Positions 21,846-32,968 of a stretch of DNA of 64,000 nucleotides are shown piece by piece; position 1 is the stretch's first letter; each line of letters starts with the position of its first letter. The notes beneath the pieces were generated by a model, which worked only from the letters and a program-made list of their open reading frames with translations, was not told where the DNA came from and searched no databases. This DNA comes from Telopea speciosissima. Taxonomy: Eukaryota > Streptophyta > Magnoliopsida > Proteales > Proteaceae. Both the position numbers and the translations under genes were made by a program. Location of the stretch: NCBI RefSeq assembly GCF_018873765.1, contig NC_057924.1:22377542-22441541 (forward strand), in the 5' to 3' direction.

Positions 21846-23064
21846 ATCCTCCAATTTCTTGCTTGTTCCCGTTGAAATATTCTATCTCAATAATGGTTAA
21901 AGAATCGGTATCGGATCGGCCGATTGTTCACCTATTCAATATTGATATTAACTGAGACCGATTACTATATATTGTGATTTTTCAAAGCACAATCTTTATT
22001 TGTCATTATTGCAGAGACAGTTTTATTCTGTTCTTAATTGAAACCATAGACGTACGTTAATGTTTAACCAATCCATTTCAGCAACAATGAGCACATTATG
22101 AGTAATTTCGAAAATCAATTATTTGGAAAATCACTCACTGTTATAGGGAAGCAAATATAGTAGAGTAGACTTGTTGGCGAAGAATAGTACTTTACTATAG
22201 GTTTCTCATAGTTGGCCTTCTTCTCTTTTGTCTATTCCTCAGGATATTATTAAGAACTATCAGGAAACACCTTGCTATCGCTTTGGTAGTGGTTGTTCTT
22301 AGTTCTAGTGTAGGCAGTTTTTTCTTCTATCCCTTTTTTGGCCTAAGGTTTTTTAAAATCGTGACCTCCTGGTGAGCTATTGGTTAATTAATAGTGCATT
22401 ATATTAAAAGCGAAACAAAGTAAGGTTATAAATTAGGGATTTTCTTATTGACACCTTTCAAGGTGTCAAATAATTTATAACCTTCCCTTTTTTTTTTTAC
22501 CCTTTTGGTATGACACCATTTTTCTTAGAAAAAATTTCTTAGATCCACTAGATTAGAACGGAAATTACAAAATAAGTAGGTTTTAAATTTGTTTTATATC
22601 CACTACTTTCTATTTTAAAAAGATTCAATTAATCCTCAAAGTTGATTGGTACTCATGCCATGCAAGAATAAAATAAAATCAAAGTTCCAAAATTGCCCCA
22701 ACCAAATTTAACTGTTTTAAAAATCGTGCAATCTGATAAAAGTGCACCTTAATTGTAGGAGTAGAAACCAAAGCTCCTATTACAAATTTTTGTCTGGTTC
22801 CAAGACTTTAAGGGGGAACAATGGGTTTACCCACAAAAAAGAAAAAAAAAGAAGGGCAAGGCGAGAGTAACCAGTCTTGACATGTGGAATGGGACTGGGA
22901 ACAAAAGAAGCTCAATCAATCTCTCTCAATTACAATCTTAGATTCTCATTGAATTTTGGTGGAATTTTCAAGGAAATTAGAGAAATTGTGGAGAGATGAT
23001 AGACAGCAAATTATGCAAACCAAGGTCATCACTCATTGCTCATTGCAGCAGAGAGGGAATTGCT

Positions 23065-24094
23065 AGACAATGGGACGGGCTGACCGTTGACGGGAGTAAT
23101 TGAAACGCTGAAAGAAACTTTCATGTCTCTCGCCTATCACTTTGTGATTGTTTAATTTTTCTCATATCCCAATAATCTCTTTCGTCCTCTTCCGCAAGAC
23201 CCAATTAATGAAGACCCAAGTCAAGAGGGAAATGGAATGTTAGACAATGGGACGGGCTGACCGTTGCTGGGAGTAATTGAAAGGCTAAAAGAAACTTTCA
23301 TGTCTCTCGCCTATCACTTCATGACTGCTTAATTCTTTTCATATCCCAATAATCTCTTTCGTCCTCTTCCCCAAGACCCAATTGACGAAGACCCAAGTCA
23401 TGAGGGAAATGGAACATTAGACAATGGGATGGGCTAACCGTTGACAGGAGTAACTGAAAGGCTGAAAGAAACTTTCATGTTTCTTGCCTATCACTTCGTG
23501 ACTATTTAATTTTTCTCATATCCCAATAATCTCTTTCGTCCTCTTCCCCAAGACCCAATTGACGAAGACCCAAGTCAAGAGGGAAATGGAACGTTAGACA
23601 ATGGGACGGGCTGACCATTGAAGGGAGTAACTGAAAGGTTGAAAGAAACTTTCATGTCTCTCGCCTATCACTTCGTGACTGTTTAATTTTTCTCATATCC
23701 CAATAATCTCTTTCAGACCCAAGTCAAGAGGGAAATGGAACGTTAGACAATAGGATGGGCTGACCGTTGACGGGAGTAATTGAAAGGCTACAAGAAACTT
23801 TCATGTCTCTTGCCAATCACTTCTTGATTGTTTAATTTTTCTCATATCCTAATGATCTCATACGTCCTCTTCCGCAAGACCCAATTGACGAAGACCCAAG
23901 TCAAGAAGGAAATGGAACGTTAGACAATGGGACGAGCTGACCGTTGATGGGAGTAATTGAAATGCTGAAAGAAACTTTCATGTCTCTTGCCTATTACTTC
24001 GTTATTGTTTAATTTTTCTCATGTCCCAATAATCTCTTTCGTCCTCTTCCGCAAGACCCAATTGACGAAGACCCAAGTCAAGAGGAAAAATGGA
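23065..24094. repeat. 177-bp tandem array, six units (R-B)
   Basis: First unit start at 23065, second at 23242 (177 bp). It contains the same short fifth-boundary unit as copy A, so the array was already in this form before the segment was duplicated. Confidence 0.9.
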
Positions 24095-24270
24095 AGGATA
24101 GGTTGAAAGGTATCCTAAATATATGAGTATAGCCCTGTACATCTCCAACTACAAGACCAAGAATTTTTTCTCTTTTCCTTCTTTGAAGGCCATAAAATGC
24201 AGAGGAAGCAGGAGGACAACAAAAGCAACATGGTATTATCCCCTTTTAGGATACCGATTCCTAAAGCAAG

Positions 24271-24295
24271 GAGAGAGAGAGAGAGAGAGAGAGAG
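24271..24295. repeat. (GA)n microsatellite (R-B)
   Basis: About 12 GA repeats, the shortest of the four R copies. Confidence 0.95.
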
Positions 24296-24367
24296 TAATC
24301 TTTACTAGGAAGAGTCGTTTCTATTTTTTTTTTTTGGAAGAATGGAAAAGTCTTCTTTTTTATTTTA

Positions 24368-24860
24368 TAGTCGTGTCCCTATTACTACTCGTTCTCAACT
24401 TTTTAAATAATTTAAATCCACTTACCTAAAAAAAGGGAGATTTCAATGTAAACGTATTTCAAGTTGTTCAAATCTCAATGTAAACTTATTTAATTATAAT
24501 AATAAAAGTAATAATTAATAATTAAAATGTTTTTTTGATAGTCGTATCACTATTACTACTCATTCTTAACTTCTTAAATAATTTAAATCCACTTACCTAA
24601 AAAAAAAAGAAAATTTCAATGTAAACTTATTTCAAGTTGTGCAAATTTCAATGTAATTTTATTTAATTATAATAATAAAAATAATAACTAATAATTAAAA
24701 TTTTTTTTTTTGATAGTCGTATCACTATTACTACTCATTCTTAACTTCTTAAATAATTTAAATCCACTTACCTAAAAAAAGAAAATTTTCAATATAAACT
24801 TATTTCAAGTTGTGCAAATTTCAATTTAAACTTATTTAATTATAATAATAAAATTAATAA
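24368..24860. repeat. AT-rich tandem array, three units (R-B)
   Basis: Same TAGTCGT...-led units of about 170-177 bp as in copy A. Confidence 0.85.
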
Positions 24861-25289
24861 TTAATGATTAATGATTAATGAAGGGTATTTTCTAGCTTAT
24901 TGATATTGTTTATGGGTATTTTTGGTATGAAAAGATTTGCCATGACTTTTTAGTTTTTACACTTATAATATAGTATGATATATATATCATACTACTATAT
25001 AAAAGCATGTGGTGGCAAATTTTTCATTTTCCTATCCTACCCTTCATTTTTATTTAAATAACACTAAATACCACGATTTCTTCACTCTCTATTTCTCTTT
25101 TTTATTTGTGTTTTATATTTATATTGGTACCCTTTAGTATCTTAATATTTATTTTTTTAAATTAGTTAGTTTTTATTTAATGGTACTCTTGCTTTTCCTT
25201 CCTTCTCCTTCATCTTCCACAGAGAAAATCGATCGACTAAATCGATGGTATACCTATATGTTGCTCATCATCTTTACCAAACCTTTCCT

Positions 25290-25622
25290 TTTCCTTCCCT
25301 CTCCACCCTCTGTTTCATCTTTGGCCCATTCTTATTCTCTCTCTGTCTGATAAGAAAAAAAAGATTGAGGTCTACATTAGCCCAAGCAAAGATCGAGATA
25401 TTCAGTGTGTTTCTATTCGTTGCTTCATCTTCTCCAAGCTGTGTGTTTCTCCACCCTCTACTTCATCTTCCCCATTCTCATTCTCTCTCTCTCATAAAAA
25501 ATAAAGAAAAAGATATAGGTCTACATTACCCCAAGCAGAGATCTATATATTCAGTGTGTTTCTGTTTGTTGCTTCATCTTCTCCAAGCTGTCTTACCAAA
25601 GTAGTGTGTTTCTGTTCGTTGC
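25290..25622 (+). repeat. Imperfect tandem duplication of about 152 bp inside the Helitron
   Basis: CTCCACCCTCT...CATTCTCTCTC and GTGTGTTTCTGTTCGTTGCTTC-like words occur twice about 152 bp apart. It looks like duplicated 5'-UTR-type, pyrimidine-rich DNA. The 119-codon frame across it is not convincing as a gene. Confidence 0.5.
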
Positions 25623-25697
25623 TATTAAAGTTTGTTAGTCTTCAGAAATCTGTTTTATGGTTGCCCTGAATGTGAAACTCCCTTATTCTTACTTGCC

Positions 25698-25817
25698 ATG
25701 GGGGATTTTGGTGCAGATACCAAGAAGGGGAACGCAGCTGAGACAGACAGAGTTCAATGTTATGAGTCTGCTACAATGAAATACTTGGGGTTTTTGCCTG
25801 CGTTGATACCCGATGAG
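25698..25817 (+). pseudogene. Exon-like open segment of unknown origin captured in the Helitron
   Basis: A 40-codon open segment starting at ATG 25698 (MGDFGADTKKGN...) and ending exactly before a GT donor-like site (25818). Its composition is gene-like (charged, non-repetitive) and unlike the flanking AT-rich DNA. I do not recognise the family. It may be an exon from a captured host gene, possibly unrelated to the CPSF73-like piece downstream. Confidence 0.35.
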
Positions 25818-26491
25818 GTTTGTAATTTGATTTGCGTTAAAGCCTTATGGTTTTTGCTTGATTAATTTTGAAGAGCTATGGCTAAGCAGGTCATCATTTG
25901 GAAAATACATATTATATGGTCTTCTATTATATGGTTCTGTGGATTTGAGTTCAACTAAAGCCTCTCCGGCTAGCCACTGCCTAGAGAAAACCCGTTTCCT
26001 TTCTTCTCTCTGCTTCAATCCAGTTGTCTCTACTTCAATCCAGTTGGATATTTTACTTGTGTTTCATATTTCTAAATCTGACCTTCAGTTTTGAACCCAA
26101 CTTCACTAGATTGTTCCTCATGACAGAATGGCATTTTGAGCAGAATTTTATAGGAATCTGATTTGTTTTGAGTAAGCTATTGACTTTCCATCTAATCTGG
26201 ATTTTCCTTTATCCCTGCAATCATGTCGTGAGCTGATCTCCTACGGGAAGTTCATGTAACCTTCTTCCAAAGTTAATTTTTGCTTCCCATTGGATTATAA
26301 TTGTTAAAATTGAATTAAAGTCTTGCAGTATGCAAGTTGCATTTGGTTCACAATCATTGAAGAAAACAAAGTTAATATTTGAAATAATGTAGTCATTGTT
26401 TCCTTCCATTAAAGTGGCTAGCATTACCTTTTTCAGTGGTGCACTATTTTTTTTTTCTTCTTTATAATGGTTCTGAATAAATCTTATGTAG

Positions 26492-27165
26492 ATTTTATCA
26501 GCTGTCTTTTAGTCCTCATAAGGATACTGAAGGGATTATGGATCTTGTCAAATTTCTTTTCCCAAAGCTTGTAATACTTGTAGATGGTCAAAAGCCTAAA
26601 ATGTGATAACACTGAAAAGGAGAATCCAGATGAAATTTGGAATTGAGTGTTATGATTCGGTAAATAATGAATCAGTGTGTGTTCCTTTAGCTCAATTATG
26701 TGAAATAGATGCTACAGGCATGTTGATCCAGATTAGAATTGCTTGAAGCCAATCATTCAAGAAGGTAATTTTGATGTGGGTTACACAGATCTTCAAGGGC
26801 CTATCATTGTGACATTTACGAATGAATTGTTGTCAATACTTGGAGTGGTTGAACACAAAGTTAAGTTAATGTACTGTTGTCCTATAAATATGAGCTGTCT
26901 TTAACATCTTAGATTGCATTGTTATTAAGACTTTTGCACTCACTTTGTGAATAGAGGGGGGAGTAGACATCCAACAATTCTCTGATTATCTACAATTGGA
27001 GTCATTCCATGTCTCTGGTTGTTCAAATGATAGCTGCCTTTAGAAGTTCAAGGAGGATGTACATGATGAATCAACAGTAATACAAATTTTTTTTAGCTGC
27101 AGTTGGCTGGTAGGTGATGACAAACTGGCATGGAAAGTTATTTCAGTGATGAAATAATATTCGGA
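26492..27165 (+). pseudogene. Captured fragment resembling CPSF73-type endonuclease (C-terminal part)
   Basis: After an acceptor-like TGTAG, the frame reads FSPHKDTEGIMDLVKFL then GQKPKM (26492-26603). This matches the beta-CASP/metallo-beta-lactamase block of CPSF73-like polyadenylation endonucleases (usual form: H-T-D...GIMDL...LVHGEKPKM). After a small frameshift it continues FGIECYDSVNNESVCVP (about 26610-26700), then further pieces: VEHKVKLMYCCP (about 26850) and ending DDKLAWKVISVMK (about 27115-27155). The order agrees with the C-terminus of plant CPSF73-II-type proteins. Frameshifts and stops make it a pseudogene. Identification is by memory of family motifs and needs a search. Confidence 0.5.
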
Positions 27166-28260
27166 TTCAACTACAGTTTCTACACCAACAATTAGCTGAC
27201 TCATTGGGACACCGACGGATAAACCTCTTTTTAGGAAACAATATTGGTGGATTGCATCCCAGAGATCTATCTTTGCTAGAATCTCTCATGGTATGTAATT
27301 TGCGTTTTCACTTTATGTGATTTTAGGCTGGAGAAAACCCTCTCCTTTCTTCTCTCTTTATGTCTCTACAGTTACTATAGTTTAGAATATCATCTTTATT
27401 TTTTGTAAATTGAATTCACAATGTTTCTCCTCCATTCATCTGTTGTTTTCCTTGTGGTCATGATCTTATTAAACAACTTGATTATGTAAGAGAAACTACA
27501 AATTCGTAAGCTTTTCCACATTTCTATTGGGATCCTGAATTCGAATATAGAAAATTTTTAAGATGTAATTTCTTGACCTAACCCATCAGAATCTAGCCAT
27601 ACATGCCTTCTGAGAATCAATTCTAATTCTGCTCCAAGACCTAGATTTATGGAAAGCATAAGACTGATTCATATATATTTAGAAAATTTAAGTATAATTG
27701 CATTAAAAAAATCACGGGACAGTATCAGGGAATGGGAGCTGCTTAGTTAAGTATTAAATCAACCAGGGTTCCATGTACATGCACATTCAGCCAAGGCAAT
27801 GGTGCTCTGTATTCATAGCAATGCTTTCCCAATAAGGGACAAAGAGATAGAGGGGTAGTGGATAGTGGGTAGAGGGCTTCACTTGTTATTATTGGAAATC
27901 TTTTGTTTCTCCATTGTTATTTGTCAATCTTTCCCAACCTCTTCTTTTGATACTTAAGCATATATGCAGAATGCTTCTGTCTAAATTTTCTTGGTTTATC
28001 ATCTTTTTTGGAAACTAATGCACAATTGGAATATATATCATGATTCATTTATTATACTATTCGTTGTCTGTGGAATTAATACGAGGTGCTCTATGATAAG
28101 TTGAAATTACAAGATTTTGAATTATTTCTTCATATGTTTATTGTTTTTTAATTATATCATTTTCGTAATTAATCCTTGTTTTATTGAATTTAATTTTACG
28201 TTGATACGTACTTATATTCTTCTTAATTATAATTTGAATGTTTTTTCAACTAGATTATCA

Positions 28261-28431
28261 TGTCATCAAAACAAAAGTTAACTGAAAATCAACGTGAAAG
28301 ATATAATGAGGCTAAAAGGACGAAAAGAAAAAGTCTCCAAAACTGGTTGCTTAAAGCACAACTTACAGAACCAAGGGCTACAACATCAAATGCTGAAAGC
28401 TCAGAAAATCAACCATCTTATATGGAAGGTT
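28261..28431 (+). other. Short basic ORF segment inside the Helitron
   Basis: An open stretch starting MSSKQKLTENQRERYNEAKR, rich in Lys, Arg, Gln and Asn. It ends near a GT donor-like site (GAAGGTTAG, about 28428). It could be a remnant of a Helitron replication protein N-terminus or a captured host exon. Neither can be shown from this sequence. Confidence 0.3.
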
Positions 28432-29860
28432 AGTATTATTTTTAAAAATGTAGAGGTAACTATTTTTAGGGTAAACATGTTCTACAACCCTTGAGGTTTT
28501 TTCATTTACCTATTCTACCCTAACTCACTTTTATATTTAGAGTTACAGACCCCAAGGAACGTTTGAGCATCCTTTATCAGGAACAAAAACATGAGAGTGA
28601 TGAGGCATAAGATTAAGAGATGTGTAATAAAAATAAGAGCAAATTACTTAGACCTTTTTAACAATTCAGGGAACATCACCTGCCCTTCTAACAACTACTC
28701 AGACCTCCCCTACTTTTTAAATTTGATTTCACTAAACCCAAGTCCGTTAACAGAGTTAGTAAATTACCTGCTATGACCAAAATGCCCTTACACCTTTCCC
28801 TTTCTTCTTCTTCTTCAACCTCCTGCCACTGCCATCGAACAAGGATTTCGATTATTCAAACATTCTTTCAATAATCAGATTCCAAAAAACCAAACTAGAA
28901 AAAACAGGAGATCCAATCAAATCAAATCCATGACCAAATATATAAGTATATTGTTCACTGGATAAATCTAAAGCAGCTCTGATCGTCAATCCATTAAACA
29001 TTGATAGAAAACACAAGAGCGAGTAACAATTAAAATAAATCATCAACTCCAGCCTAAAAACCGTCATCAACCAATAAAGTGATTGCGATGTCGAGAATGC
29101 TAAAGGAAAATGATAGACAGGAAGCATTGAAGGTAGGTATGTAGAACATTTTGTAGATGAAGTAGAGATTAAAATTTACAATAATGAAAACCAAGCAGAA
29201 ATCTACTAAACAGAAGAATTAAAATAAAAGAAAAACAGATCAGAACTAGAGCCACACTTACCAAGGAAAACAGCAAATTGCATTGTAAGTTTTAACTTCT
29301 AATAGAGAATTACTTGTAGTATGACCCCTACCTATTTTTCTTCTTGTAGAATTTTGGAATAGTGCCTTCAGAGTAAAAACTTCACTTGTTCATCAAATTG
29401 TTCCTTTTCTCTTTATAGGGATAAACACCTCTACTAACACTAAGGAATGGTTTCAAACAAATGTTGTCCTTCGTGTCAGCTAGGGAAATTTCTTATTTCC
29501 CAAATTTGCACCATGGCCGATGGATTGCAAAGATTGTGGTGTAGGCCTTGCTCATCATACTCATTTTCCTCATTCTATATGTCATAATAAAAACTTCTGT
29601 TCACATTCCTCTCACTAAATTCAAATTGGGCTTCAATAACTACTTCTCTTTAAATCTAGGATTTATTAGCTAAGCATTTTCAACAATTTATTTTTTTTCC
29701 TCAGTTACATGTTTGTCTTTGTAGGATTTCCTATTCATATCCATGTAGGGCAAGCGGTTAATGACAAAAGGAAGATACGTACTTTTGGCCCACACAACAT
29801 TCATGATACATCGAAATCCACGTATGCTGACACGTGCATTTGCACGTAGCTCATTACTAG

Positions 29861-29882
29861 TATATATATATATATATATATA
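29861..29882. repeat. (TA)n tract, right side of the Helitron insertion site
   Basis: Continues the TA tract broken at 24986 and joins LINE B, matching the uninterrupted R-(TA)n-LINE junctions at about 10735-10752, 52596-52612 and 61940-61962. Confidence 0.9.
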
Positions 29883-30537
29883 TTTTGGCTAAAAGTCAGC
29901 AAAGTGTATATTAACTAACAAAAGAGTACATAATACAAGATCGGAGAGGTCCCCAACTAGGAGTGTCAGGGCAAAATCAAAACCTCTCAACTATGGCTAG
30001 CAACCATCAAAGTTCAGAACCAAACATAAAATTAGGAACCCTTTGGAAACACCCTAGTCCCTCAGTAGATCTTTATCGAAACCGAAACCTGCTCCTTTCA
30101 AGGATATCCCACTCTATCTCAATTCTAGCATAGCTTGGGGCTTCATCCCATCGCTGGGAGACATTAGAAGAGGCGCACCTTTTGGCTAGTAGATCTGCTA
30201 CTGTATTTGCTTCCCTGTAGCTATGTGTAATTTTCCACATAATGTCTTTCAGATATCCTGCAACTTCCAGCCAAGATTGTTTGAACAACCAAGGAACTAT
30301 ACTATTTCTTATTGATGTAACCCCCGCTTCTGCATCACACTCTATCCATAGCCTCTGTATTCCCTTCTCCCTGGCCATTTGAACTCCAAGAAAAAAAGCT
30401 GAGAACTCAGCTGTAAAGTTTGTAGACATTCCTAGGTACTGTGCAAAGCTTCTCTTAGGGTGCCCTTGGCAGTTTCGTAGGATCCCTGCTGCACTTGAAT
30501 GTCTCAGATTCCCTATGGAGCAACCATCAATGTTTAG
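29883..30537 (-). mobile_element. L1-type LINE, copy B (3' 655 bp only)
   Basis: Contains the 3' UTR and the C-terminal RNase H of ORF2 (30073-30450, AEFSAFFLGVQMA...IECDAEAGVTSI...). It is nearly identical to LINE A. It ends at TGTTTAG (30537), where copia sequence begins. It is the same ancestral LINE insertion as A, C and D, truncated by a later rearrangement. Confidence 0.9.
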
Positions 30538-31077
30538 GATCTTGTTTGGTGTCGTGGTTTAGTAAAAAGCATTGGACTTTGGTACCCTATGGACAATGAC
30601 TTTGACCTTGTTAGCTTCTCTGACGCTGATTTTATCGGGTGTCATGTTGATCGTAAGAGTACAAGTGGAACTTGCCACTTCTTAGGATCTTGTTTGGTGT
30701 CGTGGTTTAGTAAAAAGAAAAATTCAGTTGCTCTCTCTACCATTGAGGCCGAATACAATGCAGCCGGACGGTGTTGTGCACAAGTGCTTTGGATGAGGCA
30801 AACCCTCCAGGACTATGGAGTAAAGTTTGACACCTCCTCAATCCAATGTGATAACACAAGTGCCATTAACCTTAGCAAGAATCCGATCTTACACTCTCGA
30901 GCTAAGCATATTGATGTTCGTCATCACTTTCTACGTGATACAGCTCAAAGAGGTGAAATCCGACTTGACTACATTGAGACCAAGAAGCAACTCGCAGACA
31001 TCTTCACAAAACCCTTGAGTGAAGAAACATTCTGCTCTCTTAGAAGAGATCTTGGCTTGTGTGACCCTTTTGAATAA
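30538..31077 (+). pseudogene. Ty1/copia pol, C-terminal RNase H end
   Basis: The frame 30589-31077 reads FSDADFIGCHVDRKSTSG, then SKKKNSVALSTIEAEYNAAG, ILHSRAKHIDVRHHFLRD and KKQLADIFTKPL, ending at a natural stop. These are the standard C-terminal RNase H blocks of copia pol. Everything upstream (gag, protease, integrase, RT) is missing. The first 31 bp (30538-30568) duplicate 30687-30717. The element is a fragment and not functional, although this last domain is open. Confidence 0.9.
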
Positions 31078-31094
31078 AATTGAAAATGTTTTTC

Positions 31095-31354
31095 AAAACA
31101 CTCGTATCATGGAACTTGAACTTGGACAACGGATTTAAGATGATGTGGCATCCCTCCATGCTGATGTGAGGACCGGCTTTGACAACATGTACCTGCTCCA
31201 AGACAAGATTCTTAACTCTATTCAAACTCTTGCTCTCAATCTTGGACATCTTTCTCTTGATACACCAGGAGCAACTCCGCAAGGAGTTCCACCGACCTTC
31301 GCCGGTGCATCAAGCTCTATTCCTCCTCTTCCACCCTTTGATCCCCCTACATAA
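31095..31354 (+). pseudogene. Small ORF between copia pol and 3' LTR
   Basis: Downstream of pol, a frame reading HADVRTGFDNMYLLQDKILNS, followed by a Pro-rich tail (PPLPPFDPPT), ends at TAA 31352. One stop (TAA at about 31136) separates it from an upstream MELELGQRI start. Similar short coiled-coil/Pro-rich ORFs occur after pol in some plant copia elements. Function unknown. Confidence 0.35.
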
Positions 31355-31568
31355 GATGTATTTTTTTTCCCTTTTTGATAATGCCAAAGGGGGAGAAGTA
31401 TAGAAAGTTTGAAACTTGCTAAGTAGTAATGCTTGTTTATGCTTATATATTTATGCTTATTGTAATACACCATGTTTGGACTAATGAATTGATATTTTGA
31501 ATGAATTGAATTTTTGTCTTCATTATTGCTCTCCATTGTTTATCTTTTACAGATTATTTGTCATCATC

Positions 31569-31580
31569 AAAAAGGGGGAG
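31569..31580 (+). promoter_or_regulatory. Polypurine tract of the copia element
   Basis: AAAAAGGGGGAG directly before the TG that opens the LTR at 31583. This is the plus-strand primer site. A similar AAAGGGGGAGAAG occurs at 31386. Confidence 0.75.
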
Positions 31581-32021
31581 ATTGTTAGGGAAAATGACCC
31601 AACATCCTATACCCTCCAAGTCATTCCTATGATGATGTTTTAATGATAATAAATAAGACTTGGACTAATGCTTATGTTCTAAGTGTTTTAGAGTCAAAGC
31701 ATAACACCAAGTGAGGGGGAGCATATACAAGTGTACAAAGATCACTCTTAAAGAAGATTGGAGCTTGGAAGCCACAGTCAAACATGTGTTGAAGAAATTG
31801 TGAAGAGACCATGTTTAAAGACCTTTTTAAATTTAGACATATGTAATAATGTAATTTTTTATTCTTTGAGTCACATTCGATGCAATGCACACACACACGC
31901 ATGCATCCATCTAGAATGACCTTAGGAGGCTATTTGACCCCCTAATCATGTGACCAAATGGGTTTGAAATACCCAAAACAACCCCTGAGGAATTTGGATT
32001 TAAATCACACTGAAATTGCCC

Positions 32022-32305
32022 AATCCGGCATACCGGTTCCTGATCCGGCATACCGGATTAATGGGTGTCTCAGGGAAACACTTCCAGTAACTCTTTTAAC
32101 CATGCTGGATAAGGATCCAGTATACTAGATCCTTTCTTGGCTGTGTTTTTGCCCTGATCCGACATACCGGATCCCAATCCAGCATACCGAATCAGTGCTG
32201 GACTGTTAAAATATGACCGTTATTCCCCTGTTCCTTAAACAAGTTAGGTAATCCGGCATACCGGATTCCCATCCAGCATACTGGATGGCCAGTATACCGG
32301 ATTAT
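32022..32305. repeat. Quasi-palindromic ATCCGGCATACCGGAT motif cluster in the copia U3
   Basis: About eight variants of a 16-18 bp near-palindrome (for example 32023, 32043, 32114, 32157, 32176, 32250, 32270, 32289) in U3, all upstream of the TATA box. Variants keep the ATCC...GGAT ends. Confidence 0.8.
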
Positions 32306-32364
32306 TTATGGACTGTGGCATCCGATTGTTAATTGGATTCCTTATTGGTTCTAGGCTCCTTGCC

Positions 32365-32372
32365 TATAAATA
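32365..32372 (+). promoter_or_regulatory. TATA box in copia LTR
   Basis: TATAAATA within GCCTATAAATACC, the only good TATA in the LTR. It lies just before the TTGTGTTCTAAAC region likely to start R. Confidence 0.65.
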
Positions 32373-32968
32373 CCCTCTTGATTTGTGTTCTAAACATAAC
32401 AATTATTCGCAATCAAGAGCTCTAAAAGAATCAATTACTCTCTAGTGAGATTATACCCTCCAGATCAAAGAAGTTCAATCTCACTCTTGCTCCCTTCATA
32501 CATATTTGCATTCAAGCTGCATAGATTGAAAGGTAGCACTTATTTTACTAAGGTTTGAGGTAATCTTAAACTTCTTAGTATTTTACTTTACTTTGCATAA
32601 AGTTGTTGTTGAGTCCTCTTGCTCGGTTTCTCAAGAGTAGTCTTTGAGTCCTCTTACTCAATTCTCAAAAGTAGTTGTACGAGTCCTCTTGTTCACTCAA
32701 GATTCTTATAGTGAATTTATCTCTAAGGTGAGAGGAGTGGACGTAGACACATATTGGCCGAACCACTATAAAATTCTTGTGTCTCTTCTCTTATTGTCTA
32801 TTGCTTGTCTTTACTCTTCTCTACTTATGTTTTTGGTGTTATATATCCGCATATTTTTTAATTTTTGAACCTACACCTATTCACCCCCCCTCTAGGTGAA
32901 TTTACAAATTATGTTAAGGGGCCTACTGTAATCACATTCAAATTTGATTGATTGGCGTGATTCTTTCA

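Larger units (their letters stand above)
21190..24986. repeat. Segment R, copy B
   Basis: Same order of parts as copy A. Relative to A it lacks about 50 bp around the GGTGAGC...GCTCACC pair (about 22372) and has a short GA tract. It stops at the (TA)n tract where the Helitron is inserted. There is no gene. Confidence 0.9.
24987..29860 (+). mobile_element. Non-autonomous Helitron, 4.87 kb
   Basis: The 5' end is TCATACTACTATATAAAAGC, the typical plant Helitron start. The 3' end is TCATTACTAG (CTAG at 29857-29860), preceded 9 bp earlier by a hairpin (29832-29847, ACGTGC-ATTT-GCACGT). It sits between A (24986) and T (29861), as Helitrons do, inside the (TA)n tract that joins segment R to the LINE in copies A, C and D. 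There is no duplication of the target. No Rep/helicase gene is visible. The interior holds gene-like fragments: a 40-codon open exon with a donor (25698-25817), a CPSF73-like piece (26492-27165) and a basic ORF (28261-28431). Confidence 0.88.
31583..32968 (+). mobile_element. 3' LTR of the copia element (about 1.39 kb)
   Basis: Opens TGTTAGGGAAAATG after the polypurine tract and most likely ends ...GATTCTTTCA (32968). A TATA box (TATAAATA, 32365-32372) divides U3 from R. Repeated GAGTCCTCTTGCTC words (about 32610-32690) and a C-rich ACCCCCCCTCTAGGTG motif lie in the U5 part. No 5' LTR is present, so the right border rests on TG...CA and typical structure only. Confidence 0.72.

Noticed and set aside
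25245..25604. 119-codon frame at the start of the Helitron interior
   Set aside because: It covers two copies of a pyrimidine-rich tandem duplication. Ser/Phe/Leu composition without a domain; more like UTR.
28852..29127. 91-codon minus-strand frame inside the Helitron
   Set aside because: Low-information composition, no recognised domain, no promoter or splice evidence.
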